Positions 36,359 through 46,678 are shown, counted from the first letter of the stretch. The stretch: DNA of 64,000 nucleotides from Anaerobranca californiensis DSM 14826 (GCF_900142275.1 NZ_FRAI01000007.1:1-64000); one strand, 5' to 3'. A program made the numbers and translations. Notes: generated from the sequence alone by a model not told the origin.

Positions 36359-36384
36359 GACGAAAAGGATAATAAAAAGTTACA
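36359..36384 (-). promoter_or_regulatory. ECF-type autoregulatory promoter
   Basis: On the minus strand TGTAAC (36379-36384), a 16-base spacer starting TTTTTAT and ending CTTTT, then CGTC (36359-36362) followed by TA. This is the AAC/CGTC architecture of ECF promoters, 28 bases upstream of the sigma gene. Nearly the same element occurs at 61597-61624. Confidence 0.8.
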
Positions 36385-36470
36385 TTTATCTTATATTTTT
36401 ATGTTACCATATATAACTTTTAGTTCAAGATTTTTTTGGTATAATTTTTTTTTGACATAATTTAGTAAAA

Positions 36471-36503
36471 ATAATAAAGTGACCCGCTGGGCCACTTTAT
36501 TAT
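36471..36503 (-). terminator. Terminator after csp
   Basis: Perfect 11-base arms ATAATAAAGTG (36471-36481) and CACTTTATTAT (36493-36503) closing on an inner CCC/GGG helix. On the minus strand TTTTAC follows. It begins at the csp stop codon. Confidence 0.85.
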
Positions 36504-36701
36504 TTATATTTTCCTAACATTTGTCGCTTGAGGACCTCTATCTGATTGGGTAATTTCAAACTCTACCAAGTCCCCTTCATTTAAACTTTTAAATCCCTCG
36601 GCTTGTATAGATGAATAATGTACAAATACATCTTCACCATCTTCCCTTTCAATAAATCCATAACCTTTTTCTGAGTTAAACCATTTTACTTTTCCTTGCA
36701 T
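36504..36701 (-). CDS. Cold shock protein (CspA family)
   Basis: A 65-residue single cold-shock domain. RNP1 KGYGFIER (about residues 13-20) and RNP2 VFVHYSSI (25-32) are both intact, so it should bind single-stranded RNA/DNA as an RNA chaperone. The long A/T-rich stretch up to 36840 may include its 5' leader. The AGGAGG site is 7 bases from the ATG. Single-gene unit. Confidence 0.97.
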   Translation of the reverse strand: MQGKVKWFNSEKGYGFIEREDGEDVFVHYSSIQAEGFKSLNEGDLVEFEITQSDRGPQATNVRKI

Positions 36702-36875
36702 GAAAATTTCCTCCTAAAAATTTTTCCTTAAGGTTTTTCCTTATTTTTATTATGTCAAATAAAATAAAAGTTAATCCAAAAAAACTCCCATATGTTATCT
36801 TAAATAAAGTATATAAGTCTTTTCTTTTCCAAAAGCTATATTTACAGGTAAATCAAAATTGAAAGGATGGTTATT

Positions 36876-37664
36876 ATGGGTAAAAATAAAAACATCCTAA
36901 TTTCTTTAGGTTTAGGTACTTCCCTTTCCATCGCTGGATTAATAGCTTTAAATAAAGTAAAACAGGGAATAAATCCAGTAGAACCTGAATTGGCATTAAA
37001 GGCTTCTGAAATTATGTTTGAAAAGAAAGGGAAAGTTTTAGCCTTTTCTCCACATCCCGATGACTTGGAATTTTTCGCCGGTGGGACAATTAAATTATTA
37101 GTTAATAAAGGTTTTGATGTTACAGTAGTTGATATAACAGATGGAGAAAAAGGAGTAAATCTTCCTAATTTAGGATCCATTAGACAAAATGAACAAAAAA
37201 AAGCACAAAAAGTTATTGGTTATCAAAATCTAAAGTTTTTACATTATCCCGATATGAAAGTAAATTATAAACGTTTACTGAGGGATATACGGAATATCTG
37301 GTATGAAGTAGACCCACAAATAGTTTTTACATTTGATAACAATTTCCCTTTAAAATTTCTCACCCATAAAGATCATCTAGCAGTCGGTAAAGCTGTTTGC
37401 CAATTGGCAACAGAAATGGATAGCAACGCTAAAGTATACCTTTATGCCAGTAGAAAAAACAATCTTTTAGTAGATATTAGTCAAGTAATTGATGATAAAA
37501 TTAAAGCTGTATTATGCCATAAAAGTCAACTTAGATTTTCTACTTTAATCTATGATCAATTAGTTAGAAAGATGGCTAGTTACGCAAGTATGGGAACTAA
37601 TATCCACTACGGTGAATCCTTTAGGACTTTACATAATTTTGATTCTTTCCCTAAAAGTACATAA
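36876..37664 (+). CDS. PIG-L/LmbE family deacetylase, membrane anchored
   Basis: A 262-residue metal-dependent N-acetylglucosamine-type deacetylase fold. Metal ligands are seen in AFSPHPDDLEF (His, Asp) and THKDHLAVG (His). An N-terminal hydrophobic stretch (about 8-26, ISLGLGTSLSIAGLIAL) suggests a membrane anchor with the catalytic domain outside, which would point to cell-wall or surface polysaccharide substrates. The substrate is unknown. The ATG at 36876 follows AAAGGATGG; the earlier in-frame ATG overlaps that site. It has a strong terminator. Confidence 0.88.
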   Translation: MGKNKNILISLGLGTSLSIAGLIALNKVKQGINPVEPELALKASEIMFEKKGKVLAFSPHPDDLEFFAGGTIKLLVNKGFDVTVVDITDGEKGVNLPNLGSIRQNEQKKAQKVIGYQNLKFLHYPDMKVNYKRLLRDIRNIWYEVDPQIVFTFDNNFPLKFLTHKDHLAVGKAVCQLATEMDSNAKVYLYASRKNNLLVDISQVIDDKIKAVLCHKSQLRFSTLIYDQLVRKMASYASMGTNIHYGESFRTLHNFDSFPKST

Positions 37665-37682
37665 GTAATCCTATTTTATCTT

Positions 37683-37729
37683 CATTGTCAACACACCCTA
37701 TGGTGTTTTAAGTTGACAATGTTTTTTTT
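37683..37729 (+). terminator. Terminator after the LmbE-type deacetylase gene
   Basis: Long stem CATTGTCAAC (37683-37692) with GTTGACAATG (37712-37721), an inner ACACC/GGTGT helix, and eight T bases immediately after on the plus strand. Confidence 0.93.
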
Positions 37730-37760
37730 GCTATAAAATCAAAGTAAGGAGGAATTGATC

Positions 37761-38624
37761 ATGGAAAAGATTATTTTACTAATCATAGCAAAGATCCTTT
37801 ATTTAATTAAAAATAAAGGAAGATTTAGATTTAATTTTTTAAGTTATTTATCCAATATTTTGTTAAGCTTTATCTTATATGATTTATTTTTGTATACAAA
37901 TATTAAATTATTAACTTATTTGGCTAGTTTTCTTTACTCCTTTACTGTTTTTGCCTTATTTTTTCCCAACTGGAGTTTTCTCCCTTTTTTATTTCTATCA
38001 GAGATAAAACTACATACAAAATTATTAGCTTATGGTATCCTCCTTAAAATAAACTTTGACACTAAAAAAGCTGAAGAAGCTATTGTCCTTTTAAACATGA
38101 CCGGTAAATTTTCTAAAGCCCTTTTTCTCAATAACAAATTATTAAAGGGGAAAAGAACTGTTAGCCTTCTTAGCCATAAGTTGTATTCTTTATTACAAAT
38201 AGGAGATTATATAAAAGCTAATAAAGTAGTAGATGAAATACTAAATACCAACCATAATAACATCCGTTTCCTAGCAATTAAAGGGGATATCCTTTTAAAT
38301 TTAAAAGACTATGAAAATGCCTTAATTTACTATGAAAAAGTACTATTTTATCGGCCTAACTCCATAGAAATCATCTATAATATGGGGAAAGCATATTTTG
38401 AGTTAGAAAATTGGGCAGAATGTGAAGCAAAATTGAATCAGGCCCTTACATTAAATCCTTTTTTTATCCCTGCTTATACCGCTTTAGTTAGGGTATATTT
38501 AAAGCAAAATTTAAAGGAACAAGCCATTAAAGTTTTGAAAAAAATAAAAGAATTAGTTCCAGAGATGAACAAAGAATTACAAAAAGAAATCAATAATTTA
38601 TATGAAAAAGCTGAAAGTCTATAA
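37761..38624 (+). CDS. TPR-repeat membrane protein
   Basis: A 287-residue protein. The N-terminal 90 residues are mostly hydrophobic with about three membrane segments, and the rest (about 110-280) is made of tetratricopeptide repeats (YEKVLFYRPNSIEIIYNMGK; LNQALTLNPFFIPAYTALVR) that end in a short coiled helix. It probably acts as a membrane-bound scaffold on the cytosolic side. The AAGGAGG site fits the ATG at 37761; an earlier in-frame TTG is too close to it. It lies 19 bases before hflX and may be co-transcribed. Confidence 0.8.
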   Translation: MEKIILLIIAKILYLIKNKGRFRFNFLSYLSNILLSFILYDLFLYTNIKLLTYLASFLYSFTVFALFFPNWSFLPFLFLSEIKLHTKLLAYGILLKINFDTKKAEEAIVLLNMTGKFSKALFLNNKLLKGKRTVSLLSHKLYSLLQIGDYIKANKVVDEILNTNHNNIRFLAIKGDILLNLKDYENALIYYEKVLFYRPNSIEIIYNMGKAYFELENWAECEAKLNQALTLNPFFIPAYTALVRVYLKQNLKEQAIKVLKKIKELVPEMNKELQKEINNLYEKAESL

Positions 38625-38643
38625 TTATTAAGGGGTGATCTTT

Positions 38644-39711
38644 TTGGAAAAATTTATAACAGTTTTTTTAGAACTTCCCAAGGAACCTGTGGACCAATAC
38701 TATATCGATGAAACCTTTTCTCTAATTAACACTGCAGGGGGAGAAGTTGTTCAAACCTTTATTCAAAAGAGGGAAATACCAGATGTAAATTTTGCTATTG
38801 GCAAAGGAAAAGTCGATGAAATTTTAGCTTATACAGAAAACACTGAAGTAGATGGAATAATTTTTAGTTTTAATCTCACCCCTACCCAAATGAAAAACTG
38901 GAGTAAAATTTTCTCTGGTAAGATAATTGATAGAACCCAACTTATCTTAGATATTTTTGCCCAAAGGGCAACTTCCAATGAAGGTAAAATCCAAGTAGAA
39001 CTGGCACAAATGGAATATAACCTTCCTCGCCTTGTAGGGATGGGAACAACCCTTTCCCGATTAGGTGGTGGTATTGGAACTAGAGGACCTGGTGAAACCA
39101 AATTAGAAATGGATAGAAGACATTTACGGGAAAAGATAAATAAATTGAAAAAAGAATTGGCTAAAATCAAAAAAATCAGGGAAACTGGAAGGAAAAACAG
39201 ACAAAAAAGTGATATTCTTAAAATTGCATTAGTTGGATATACAAACTCGGGAAAAACATCCCTTTTAAAAAGATTAACTAAAAGTGATATAGAAGGTGAG
39301 AATAAATTATTTGCCACTTTAGACCCTGTCACTAAAAAGGGTTATCACCAAGGAATTAGTTATACAGTAACGGACACAGTAGGCTTTGTTCAAAACCTGC
39401 CCCATCAATTAGTAGCTGCCTTTAGAAGTACTTTAGAGGAAGTAGTTTATTGTGATTTAATTTTACATGTTGTAGATATCAGCAGCCCTGACCCCCTTTT
39501 ACAAATTAGAACTGTTAATAAAGTTTTAGAAGAATTAAATGTACATCAAAAACCTGTAATTATGGTGTTAAATAAAATAGACCTCCCCCATGAAAACTGG
39601 GTGCTCTCAAATTTACACAAAGACTATCAATGTGTAGAAATATCGGCAAAGGAAAACTTAAATATTGATAAGCTAAAAGATTATATAAAAAAATTTTATG
39701 ACAATAAGTAA
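38644..39711 (+). CDS. hflX: Ribosome-associated GTPase HflX
   Basis: A 355-residue GTPase that splits or rescues stalled ribosomes. It has the N-terminal HflX domain (FAIGKGKVDEI; VELAQMEYNLPRLVGMG; GTRGPGETKLEMDRR) and the G domain with G1 GYTNSGKTS, G3 DTVGF and G4 NKID. It is shorter than E. coli HflX (426), mainly at the N- and C-termini. The AAGGGG site fits the TTG at 38644; a GTG at 38635 lies inside that site. Both are possible. Confidence 0.95.
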   Translation: MEKFITVFLELPKEPVDQYYIDETFSLINTAGGEVVQTFIQKREIPDVNFAIGKGKVDEILAYTENTEVDGIIFSFNLTPTQMKNWSKIFSGKIIDRTQLILDIFAQRATSNEGKIQVELAQMEYNLPRLVGMGTTLSRLGGGIGTRGPGETKLEMDRRHLREKINKLKKELAKIKKIRETGRKNRQKSDILKIALVGYTNSGKTSLLKRLTKSDIEGENKLFATLDPVTKKGYHQGISYTVTDTVGFVQNLPHQLVAAFRSTLEEVVYCDLILHVVDISSPDPLLQIRTVNKVLEELNVHQKPVIMVLNKIDLPHENWVLSNLHKDYQCVEISAKENLNIDKLKDYIKKFYDNK

Positions 39712-39779
39712 TATTTTGTCTTTCCTTTTTAAAAATAAAATGATAAAATATATGACAAAAGTCCTAAGGGGGAGGAAGG

Positions 39780-40661
39780 ATGAATTTGCGAAAAAAAAGT
39801 GTTTTAAATAGACAGATTATTATAGCTTTACTTTTCTTTAGTTTTTTTATTATTTTCCTCCCTATCCTAATTCATTTTATTTTTTTTGAAGATTTTCTGA
39901 TAAACAAAGCTTTTATAAGGATATTTTTATCGAGTATAATTTTTACATTTATTATCATTTTTATCTTTCATCTCTGGGTTAAAAGAAACATTATAGCTCC
40001 TATAGAAAAATTACAGAAAGGTACTACAGAGGTTATTAAAGGAAACCTTAATTATGATTTTACCGTTGATGTAAATAATGATCTTGCTTTTTTAGGAGAA
40101 AATCTAAACAAAATGGTAAAAACCATCTATAAACAACAAAAGGAATTAGAAGAACTGGTGCGGACAGATCCCCTTACCGGCTTAGCCAATAGAAGACATT
40201 TTGATCAACAATTGGAATTAGAGATTGAGCGTTGTAAAAGGAAGGGAACCCCCCTATCCCTATTAGTTTGTGATATAGATGATTTTAAATGTATCAATGA
40301 TACTTACGGTCACCTTTTAGGAGACACAGTTTTAGTGGAACTAGGCAGTCTATTTATAACTAATTTAAGGAAAACAGACCTTCCCTCCCGCTTTGGTGGC
40401 GAAGAATTTGTCATTTTACTCCCCGATACCCCTTTAGAAAAAGCAATAATAGTAGCTAATAAACTCCTTGAAGAAGTAAAAAAACTGGAGTTTGATACCC
40501 CCGATGGACTATTATCAATTTCCATAACCATTGGTGTAGCTTCATCAGAACAAATACCAGATTTTGATATAATCCCTGATCCTAAAAATATTCTTTTAGA
40601 AAATGGAGATAAAGCTTTGTATAGGGGAAAATATAACGGTAAAAATCAAGTATGTAAATAA
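39780..40661 (+). CDS. Diguanylate cyclase (HAMP-GGDEF) membrane protein
   Basis: A 293-residue protein: two membrane segments (about 12-34 and 45-67), a HAMP region (about 68-120) and a GGDEF domain (about 125-290). The catalytic signature is GGEEF, with RKTD five residues before it, which matches the RxxD product-inhibition site. It should synthesise cyclic di-GMP and be subject to feedback. There is no periplasmic sensor domain of size, so the signal may be membrane-derived. The stop codon lies in the terminator hairpin. Confidence 0.93.
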   Translation: MNLRKKSVLNRQIIIALLFFSFFIIFLPILIHFIFFEDFLINKAFIRIFLSSIIFTFIIIFIFHLWVKRNIIAPIEKLQKGTTEVIKGNLNYDFTVDVNNDLAFLGENLNKMVKTIYKQQKELEELVRTDPLTGLANRRHFDQQLELEIERCKRKGTPLSLLVCDIDDFKCINDTYGHLLGDTVLVELGSLFITNLRKTDLPSRFGGEEFVILLPDTPLEKAIIVANKLLEEVKKLEFDTPDGLLSISITIGVASSEQIPDFDIIPDPKNILLENGDKALYRGKYNGKNQVCK

Positions 40662-40686
40662 GGGTATGGATGGCCATACCCTTATT
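40657..40686. terminator. Bidirectional terminator between GGDEF gene and rocD
   Basis: Perfect 13-base arms AATAAGGGTATGG (40657-40669) and CCATACCCTTATT (40674-40686), loop ATGG, with T-rich flanks both ways. It serves the convergent GGDEF gene and rocD, and contains the stop of the former. Confidence 0.93.
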
Positions 40687-41877
40687 TTATTTATGGAGAA
40701 CTTTATAAACCCTCTCTATAGCCCAATCTAATTCTTCTTTAGTAATTACTAAAGGTGGTGCAAATCTAATGACATTTTCATGGGTCTCTTTACAGAGAAT
40801 TCCCTCTTCTTTTAGCATTTCACAATATTTTCTAGCCCCTTCATCTAATTCAATCCCTATAAACAGCCCTTTTCCTCTAATATCTACAATGTGGGGATTA
40901 TTGATTCCTTTAAATTTATCTAATAAATATTGTCCTAATTCTAGTGATTTTTCCACTAACTTTTCTTCTAATAATACATCAATGGCAGCAGATGCACAGG
41001 CACAGGCTAAAGGATTGCCTCCAAAGGTTGAACCATGGGATCCGGGGTTAAACAAATTTAAAAGCTCACTGTTACCAGATATGGCAGAAATTGGTATAAC
41101 TCCTCCACCTAAGGCCTTCCCTAAAATATAGATATCTGGATTTACATCTTCCCACTGACAAGCAAAGAGTTTACCAGTACGGCCAAATCCTGTTTGAATT
41201 TCATCGGCTAAAAATAAGACATTATTTTCTTTGCAAATTTCATAGGCCTTTTTTAAGTAACCTTCAGGTGGTACTATAACACCAGCTTCCCCTTGTATCG
41301 GTTCCACTAAAAAAGCAATTGTTTTTTCATTTATTGCACCCTTTAAAGCCTCTACATCGCCATAAGGAACAATTTTAAAACCTGGTGTTAAAGGCCCAAA
41401 ACCTTCTTTATAACTTTCCGTTGAAGAAAAAGATATAATAGTAATTGTTCTGCCGTGGAAATTACCACTACAAACTATAATTTCTCCCTGGTCTTTAGCA
41501 ATACCTTTAACATTGTATCCCCATCTTCTGGCACATTTAATAGCTGTTTCCACAGCTTCTGCCCCTGTATTCATCAGTAAAACCTTTTCTTTACCTGTAA
41601 TTTCAGCAATTTTTTTGCACAAAGGTCCTAACTGATCATTGTGGAAAGCCCTAGATGTTAAAGTAACTTTATCTAACTGTTCTTTAACCCTTGCTATTAT
41701 TTTAGGATGGCGATGTCCTTGATTTAATGCAGAATAAGAACTGAGCATATCCATATAGCGTTTACCTTCAGGATCTTCCACCCATACTCCCTCTGCTTTA
41801 GAAATTACTATAGGCAAAGGTAAATAATTTGGGGCACTATATTGTTCTGTCATTTTTAAAATTGCCTGTGTATCCAT
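40687..41877 (-). CDS. rocD: Ornithine aminotransferase
   Basis: PLP-dependent class III transaminase that transfers the delta-amino group of ornithine to 2-oxoglutarate, giving glutamate semialdehyde. The 396-residue length and [17 protein letters not shown] match RocD. Cofactor features are [24 protein letters not shown] and the Lys of [10 protein letters not shown]. Acetylornithine aminotransferases are close relatives, but the N-terminal [11 protein letters not shown] segment favours ornithine aminotransferase. It stands alone, with no other arginine genes nearby. Confidence 0.93.
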   Translation of the reverse strand: MDTQAILKMTEQYSAPNYLPLPIVISKAEGVWVEDPEGKRYMDMLSSYSALNQGHRHPKIIARVKEQLDKVTLTSRAFHNDQLGPLCKKIAEITGKEKVLLMNTGAEAVETAIKCARRWGYNVKGIAKDQGEIIVCSGNFHGRTITIISFSSTESYKEGFGPLTPGFKIVPYGDVEALKGAINEKTIAFLVEPIQGEAGVIVPPEGYLKKAYEICKENNVLFLADEIQTGFGRTGKLFACQWEDVNPDIYILGKALGGGVIPISAISGNSELLNLFNPGSHGSTFGGNPLACACASAAIDVLLEEKLVEKSLELGQYLLDKFKGINNPHIVDIRGKGLFIGIELDEGARKYCEMLKEEGILCKETHENVIRFAPPLVITKEELDWAIERVYKVLHK

Positions 41878-42052
41878 ATCTCATTCCTCCTTAATTGAAC
41901 TTATTACTTTTCTTCTACATAATCACCTTTAAATCCTGCATAAATTTCACAATTATATGATATTTTGTACTGTTAAAATTATTCTTGCTAGTGACTTTTA
42001 AAATAAATTAAGTTAAAATTAATTAAAAAAAATACAGGCGAGGAGTTAGAAT

Positions 42053-42673
42053 ATGAATTTAAGTAATATAACAGAACAATTAAAAGGATATCGGGGTAAA
42101 CCTTTAGGAAAATATAATAATTTTGCAGTCCTTTTACCCCTTATAGCAACAGATGATGGTATTAAAATACTCTTTGAAGTCCGGTCATATAACTTAACTA
42201 TCCAACCTGGAGAAGTTTGTTTCCCCGGTGGTAAAGTTGAAAGGGGAGAAACCTTCTTACAAGCTGCTATTAGAGAAACCTGTGAAGAATTAAATGTATA
42301 TGAAGATAATATTAAAATCATCGGAGAACTGGATTTTTTAGTTACCCCTTATGATCTAATTATTTACCCCTATGTGGCTATATTAGAAAATTTAAACATA
42401 GAAAAAATAAAACATAATGAAGATGAAGTAGATCATTTATTCTTTATGGATTTAGACTTTCTTCTTAATACTGAACCGGAATTACATATAGTAGAATTAT
42501 ATGCTAAACCAAAAAAAGACTTCCCCTATCACCTTATCAGGGAAGGGGAAGATTATCGTTGGAGGATAGGAAAAAATCCAGTTCCTTTTTTTAAGTTCCA
42601 AGATTATATAATTTGGGGGTTTACTGCTAGGATATTACAAAACTTTAAAGATATTATTAACAAAAAATTTTAA
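42053..42673 (+). CDS. NUDIX hydrolase, CoA pyrophosphatase-like
   Basis: A 206-residue protein of the NudL/YeaB-type CoA diphosphatase family, expected to split CoA or its derivatives into 4'-phosphopantetheine and ADP. The Nudix box is GGKVERGETFLQAAIRETCE plus EL (GX5EX7REUXEEXGU pattern), and FEVRSYNLTIQPGEVCFPGG upstream is typical of the group. A GGCGAGGAG site precedes the ATG. Its end overlaps the convergent lipid kinase by 17 bases. Confidence 0.9.
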   Translation: MNLSNITEQLKGYRGKPLGKYNNFAVLLPLIATDDGIKILFEVRSYNLTIQPGEVCFPGGKVERGETFLQAAIRETCEELNVYEDNIKIIGELDFLVTPYDLIIYPYVAILENLNIEKIKHNEDEVDHLFFMDLDFLLNTEPELHIVELYAKPKKDFPYHLIREGEDYRWRIGKNPVPFFKFQDYIIWGFTARILQNFKDIINKKF

Positions 42674-43526
42674 GTTTTTTCTGGCATTTAATCTCCATCG
42701 GCAATTTAGGTCCTTCCTCACCATCTACATCGGTTTCTACCAAACCCTCACTGTTTACCGTTAGATAATCTGTTTGGAAATACAAGACACATTGGTCATC
42801 ATGATGTTCTCCCTTTAATACCTTAACAAATAGGGATAGCTTTTCAATCAATTTACAGTTTTTAATTACTAATACATCAAATTTTCCATCATCTACTTTA
42901 GCTTGAGGTGCTAAAGATTTAAATCCACCGGCACAGGGAGAATTGAGTACAAAAAACAATAAAGCCTCTTCATTAAATTCTCTATCCTTAGTCTTAAGAT
43001 GAATATTAAAGGGTTGAAAAACTGGATACTGTCCTAAAACATTGATATAGTATGCCAGTTTTCCTAGATTGTTTTTAAAACTTGGATTAGTTTTGTGGGC
43101 TACACTAGGTAAGTTCCCTAAGCTAACTACATTGATAAAACTGCCCCAGCCATTGATCTGACCGATATCGACAGTCTTAATCTGTCCTTTAATTATTCTA
43201 TGTAAGATTTTATCAAGGGTTCCCATTATTCCTAAGTGTTTTGCAAAATCATTAGAGGTTCCCACCGGAATGATTCCTAAGGGGATATCTATATCGTTGT
43301 TGACCATATCGTTGACCACTGAGTTTAGGGTGCCATCACCACCGGCAGCTGCTATTGAATCATATTCCTTTACATCAATTTTCTTAAAAAGTTCCCTTTC
43401 TCCATTTAACCGAAATGGAGTTACTATGTAATCATTTTCTTGAAACTTATTAATTGCATAATCTAGCCTATTTTTAAATGAGCCTTTACCGGAAATAGGG
43501 TTATATAGCAACAATAATTTTTTCAT
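42657..43526 (-). CDS. Diacylglycerol kinase family (YegS/DagK-like) lipid kinase
   Basis: A 289-residue protein of the diacylglycerol/sphingosine kinase-like family. The start LLLLYNPISGKGS and the nucleotide motif AAAGGDGTLNSVVND (near residue 60) are clear, followed by GTSNDFAKHLG, and the C-terminal TDVDGE motif. It may phosphorylate diacylglycerol to recycle lipids. The ATG at 43526 follows GAGGGGGATTG; the in-frame extension upstream is not supported by a ribosome site. Confidence 0.9.
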   Translation of the reverse strand: MKKLLLLYNPISGKGSFKNRLDYAINKFQENDYIVTPFRLNGERELFKKIDVKEYDSIAAAGGDGTLNSVVNDMVNNDIDIPLGIIPVGTSNDFAKHLGIMGTLDKILHRIIKGQIKTVDIGQINGWGSFINVVSLGNLPSVAHKTNPSFKNNLGKLAYYINVLGQYPVFQPFNIHLKTKDREFNEEALLFFVLNSPCAGGFKSLAPQAKVDDGKFDVLVIKNCKLIEKLSLFVKVLKGEHHDDQCVLYFQTDYLTVNSEGLVETDVDGEEGPKLPMEIKCQKKLKIFC

Positions 43527-43583
43527 CCCCAAACAATCCCCCTCACAATACAAAGTTAATTCTCCTACAAAAAATATTATCAT

Positions 43584-44019
43584 AATTATACATTATAAAC
43601 AATTAACAAAGTATTAAATATAACACCTTCTTTGTCTAACACGCCACTACTGTCTACGGTAAGGTTTATGTAAAATCCTTCATTTCCAAAACTATGACTA
43701 ATCTCTGTAATAAGCCCTAGTTCTTTTTAACCTTGCTCGTCAATAATAACAGCTGTATCTCCCACCACAATATAAGATCTAAATGGCCAGTAAAACTTTC
43801 AAGCTTGCCTGCCGATGCTAACCCCTTAATGTTAGCTCATCTGAATAGATAGTAGCATCTGCTAGTTCAGTACCTTCAGGTACATTCATTAAATAGGGTA
43901 AAATTAACCCGTAAGAGGCAGCTATTACTCCTACGGGTTTAACTTTGCCTTATATTCTCACTATAAAGATTGTAAACCATTTTCTTTCTCCGAATTAATC
44001 TTTTAGCGATTAAATAAGT
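43584..44019. other. Gene-poor stretch with a decayed ORF
   Basis: 436 bases without an intact gene between the lipid kinase and hepT remnant. The minus strand from about 43949 to 43615 holds a decayed ORF (separate entry). The rest is A/T-rich with stops in all frames. No RNA gene was recognised. Confidence 0.6.
43615..43949 (-). pseudogene. Decayed gene of unknown family
   Basis: Reading right to left the frame runs GKVKPVGVIAASYGLILPYL, NVPEGTELADATIYSDELTL, then a stop; a shifted frame continues GLASAGKLESFTGHLDLI, and a third VVGDTAVIIDEQG, stop, KELGLITEISHSFGNEGFY and INLTVDSSGVLDKEGVIFNT. The pieces join in order and have protein-like composition, so they look like one gene with at least two stops and two shifts. 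The family is not recognised. It stands just before the MntA/HepT remnant. Confidence 0.5.
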
Positions 44020-44367
44020 CTAGTTATCTTGAGAACACTCTAAAATATTTAATAAATTTTCTTTTAGTAATGGGATATCTTCTTGAAGGGTGACCCATAC
44101 ATTACCCATTTTCAATGTCTGATACTTATGTGCTGTAATATCTCTCATTCCTGCAATAGCACGCCATGGGACATGGTTAAATTTTTTCTTAAAGTCATCT
44201 GTTAGATTTTTAACTAGCTCTCCTATATTAATCAACGTCATACATGAAACTCTTTTAGTTCTTTCATCTTCTAGAAAGCTGAGATTATCACAATCACTAA
44301 TAATTTCTTATATAACATCAATTTCCTCTAATATTTTTCTAATTATTCGGTAGTCCCTATTGTATAT
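44020..44367 (-). pseudogene. hepT: HepT-like toxin (DUF86), disrupted
   Basis: HepT is the HEPN ribonuclease or RNA-targeting toxin of the MntA-HepT system. The C-terminal half is intact (GELVKNLTDDFKKKFNHVPW, then RDITAHKY, which is the RX4HXY HEPN motif). The same frame continues upstream as RDYRIIRKILEEIDVI, a TAA stop (44308-44310), then EIISDCDNLSFLEDERTKR. The expected start, overlapping the mntA stop, now reads ATA rather than ATG. So the gene has a premature stop and probably a lost start. A 73-codon internal ORF begins at 44241, which could still encode the C-terminal half. Confidence 0.75.
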
Positions 44368-44644
44368 AAATATCCACTACCTTATCTATGTTTATAAAAG
44401 CAGAATCATCAACTGGGTAATGTATAAGATCAATTTTTTTATTAAGCCTGTCCTCAATTTCACATTTGATAGACGATAAAGTTATTAACGATATGTTAGA
44501 ATGAAAAAACTCCACGAGTAAGTCTATATCACTATCATGATTAGCCGTGCCACTAGCGTAGGACCCAAATAGAGATATCCTCTTTATAGGGTATTTTGAA
44601 ACTATATCTGATATAGCTTCTCTTATTTCACTAATAGTAACCAC
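44357..44644 (-). CDS. mntA: MntA-type nucleotidyltransferase antitoxin
   Basis: A 95-residue minimal nucleotidyltransferase. The signature GSYASGTANHDSDIDLLV (GSx10DxD) is intact, so it may be catalytically competent. Known: MntA AMPylates HepT to neutralise it. It lies immediately upstream of the broken hepT with the stop of mntA overlapping the former hepT start, and next to the distal end of the CRISPR array. With hepT disrupted the antitoxin may be free to drift. Confidence 0.88.
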   Translation of the reverse strand: MVTISEIREAISDIVSKYPIKRISLFGSYASGTANHDSDIDLLVEFFHSNISLITLSSIKCEIEDRLNKKIDLIHYPVDDSAFINIDKVVDIYIQ

Positions 44645-44759
44645 TCGTACACACCTCCAACAAATTTATTTTAATAAATATTATCATAATTATAATTATA
44701 ACATTTTTATTGTATAAAGAAAATGTTTCTACTAATTTGTACTCCAGCCCAACAATTAT

Positions 44760-46181
<1,422 letters not shown>

Positions 46182-46375
46182 TGTATAAGTTAAAAATACT
46201 TGTATTAAAGGTATTATAAAAGTAAATCTGCGAACCTTTTTTAAAAGTATCCTTTAATACCCCAAAATAGCTAATATTTTATTTTGACATTTATGTTCAC
46301 TACACATTCGCATTTAACTAGATTAGTTATTTCATTTATGATTGTGAAGTTAAAAATCCTACTAATTTTAAATAC
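46182..46375 (-). promoter_or_regulatory. CRISPR leader
   Basis: 194-base A/T-rich stretch between cas2 and the first repeat, the expected site of the array promoter and of spacer-integration signals. It contains a 10-base inverted repeat, GTATTAAAGG (46202-46211) and CCTTTAATAC (46251-46260), and on the minus strand a consensus TATAAT that could serve as a -10 box. The -35 is not clear. Confidence 0.75.
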
Positions 46376-46666
46376 CTATATAACTATTACTCCCTCTGGA
46401 TCATATGTTTTCTTAGCACCTACATGTTCAACTCTATTTTTCCAATTTGCTCCTAAAAAGTAATACCTTATACTATCCCTTTCTTTATCCATAATACTTT
46501 CCAATTTATGTCTTAGCTGGGCAAATTGGGCAGGGTCTAATAAGCACTCAAATACAGAGTTTTGGACTCTTTGTCCATAATCTTGGCAATATTTAGCAAT
46601 ATTCCTTAATCTCTTTTGACCCTCTAATGTTTGAGTGTTTACATCATATGTTATAAGAACCATCAT
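46376..46666 (-). CDS. cas2: CRISPR-associated endoribonuclease/nuclease Cas2
   Basis: 96-residue ferredoxin-fold protein that forms the Cas1-Cas2 integrase. It shows the Cas2 start VLITYDVNTQT with the conserved Asp, QNSVFECLLDPAQF, and a C-terminal strand. It is the last cas gene, 12 bases after cas1, and is followed by the leader and array. Confidence 0.97.
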   Translation of the reverse strand: MMVLITYDVNTQTLEGQKRLRNIAKYCQDYGQRVQNSVFECLLDPAQFAQLRHKLESIMDKERDSIRYYFLGANWKNRVEHVGAKKTYDPEGVIVI

Positions 46667-46678
46667 ATTATATCTCTC

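Noticed and set aside
36842-37180. 112-codon frame opposite the LmbE-type deacetylase
   Set aside because: Antisense shadow of a recognised gene without a ribosome site.
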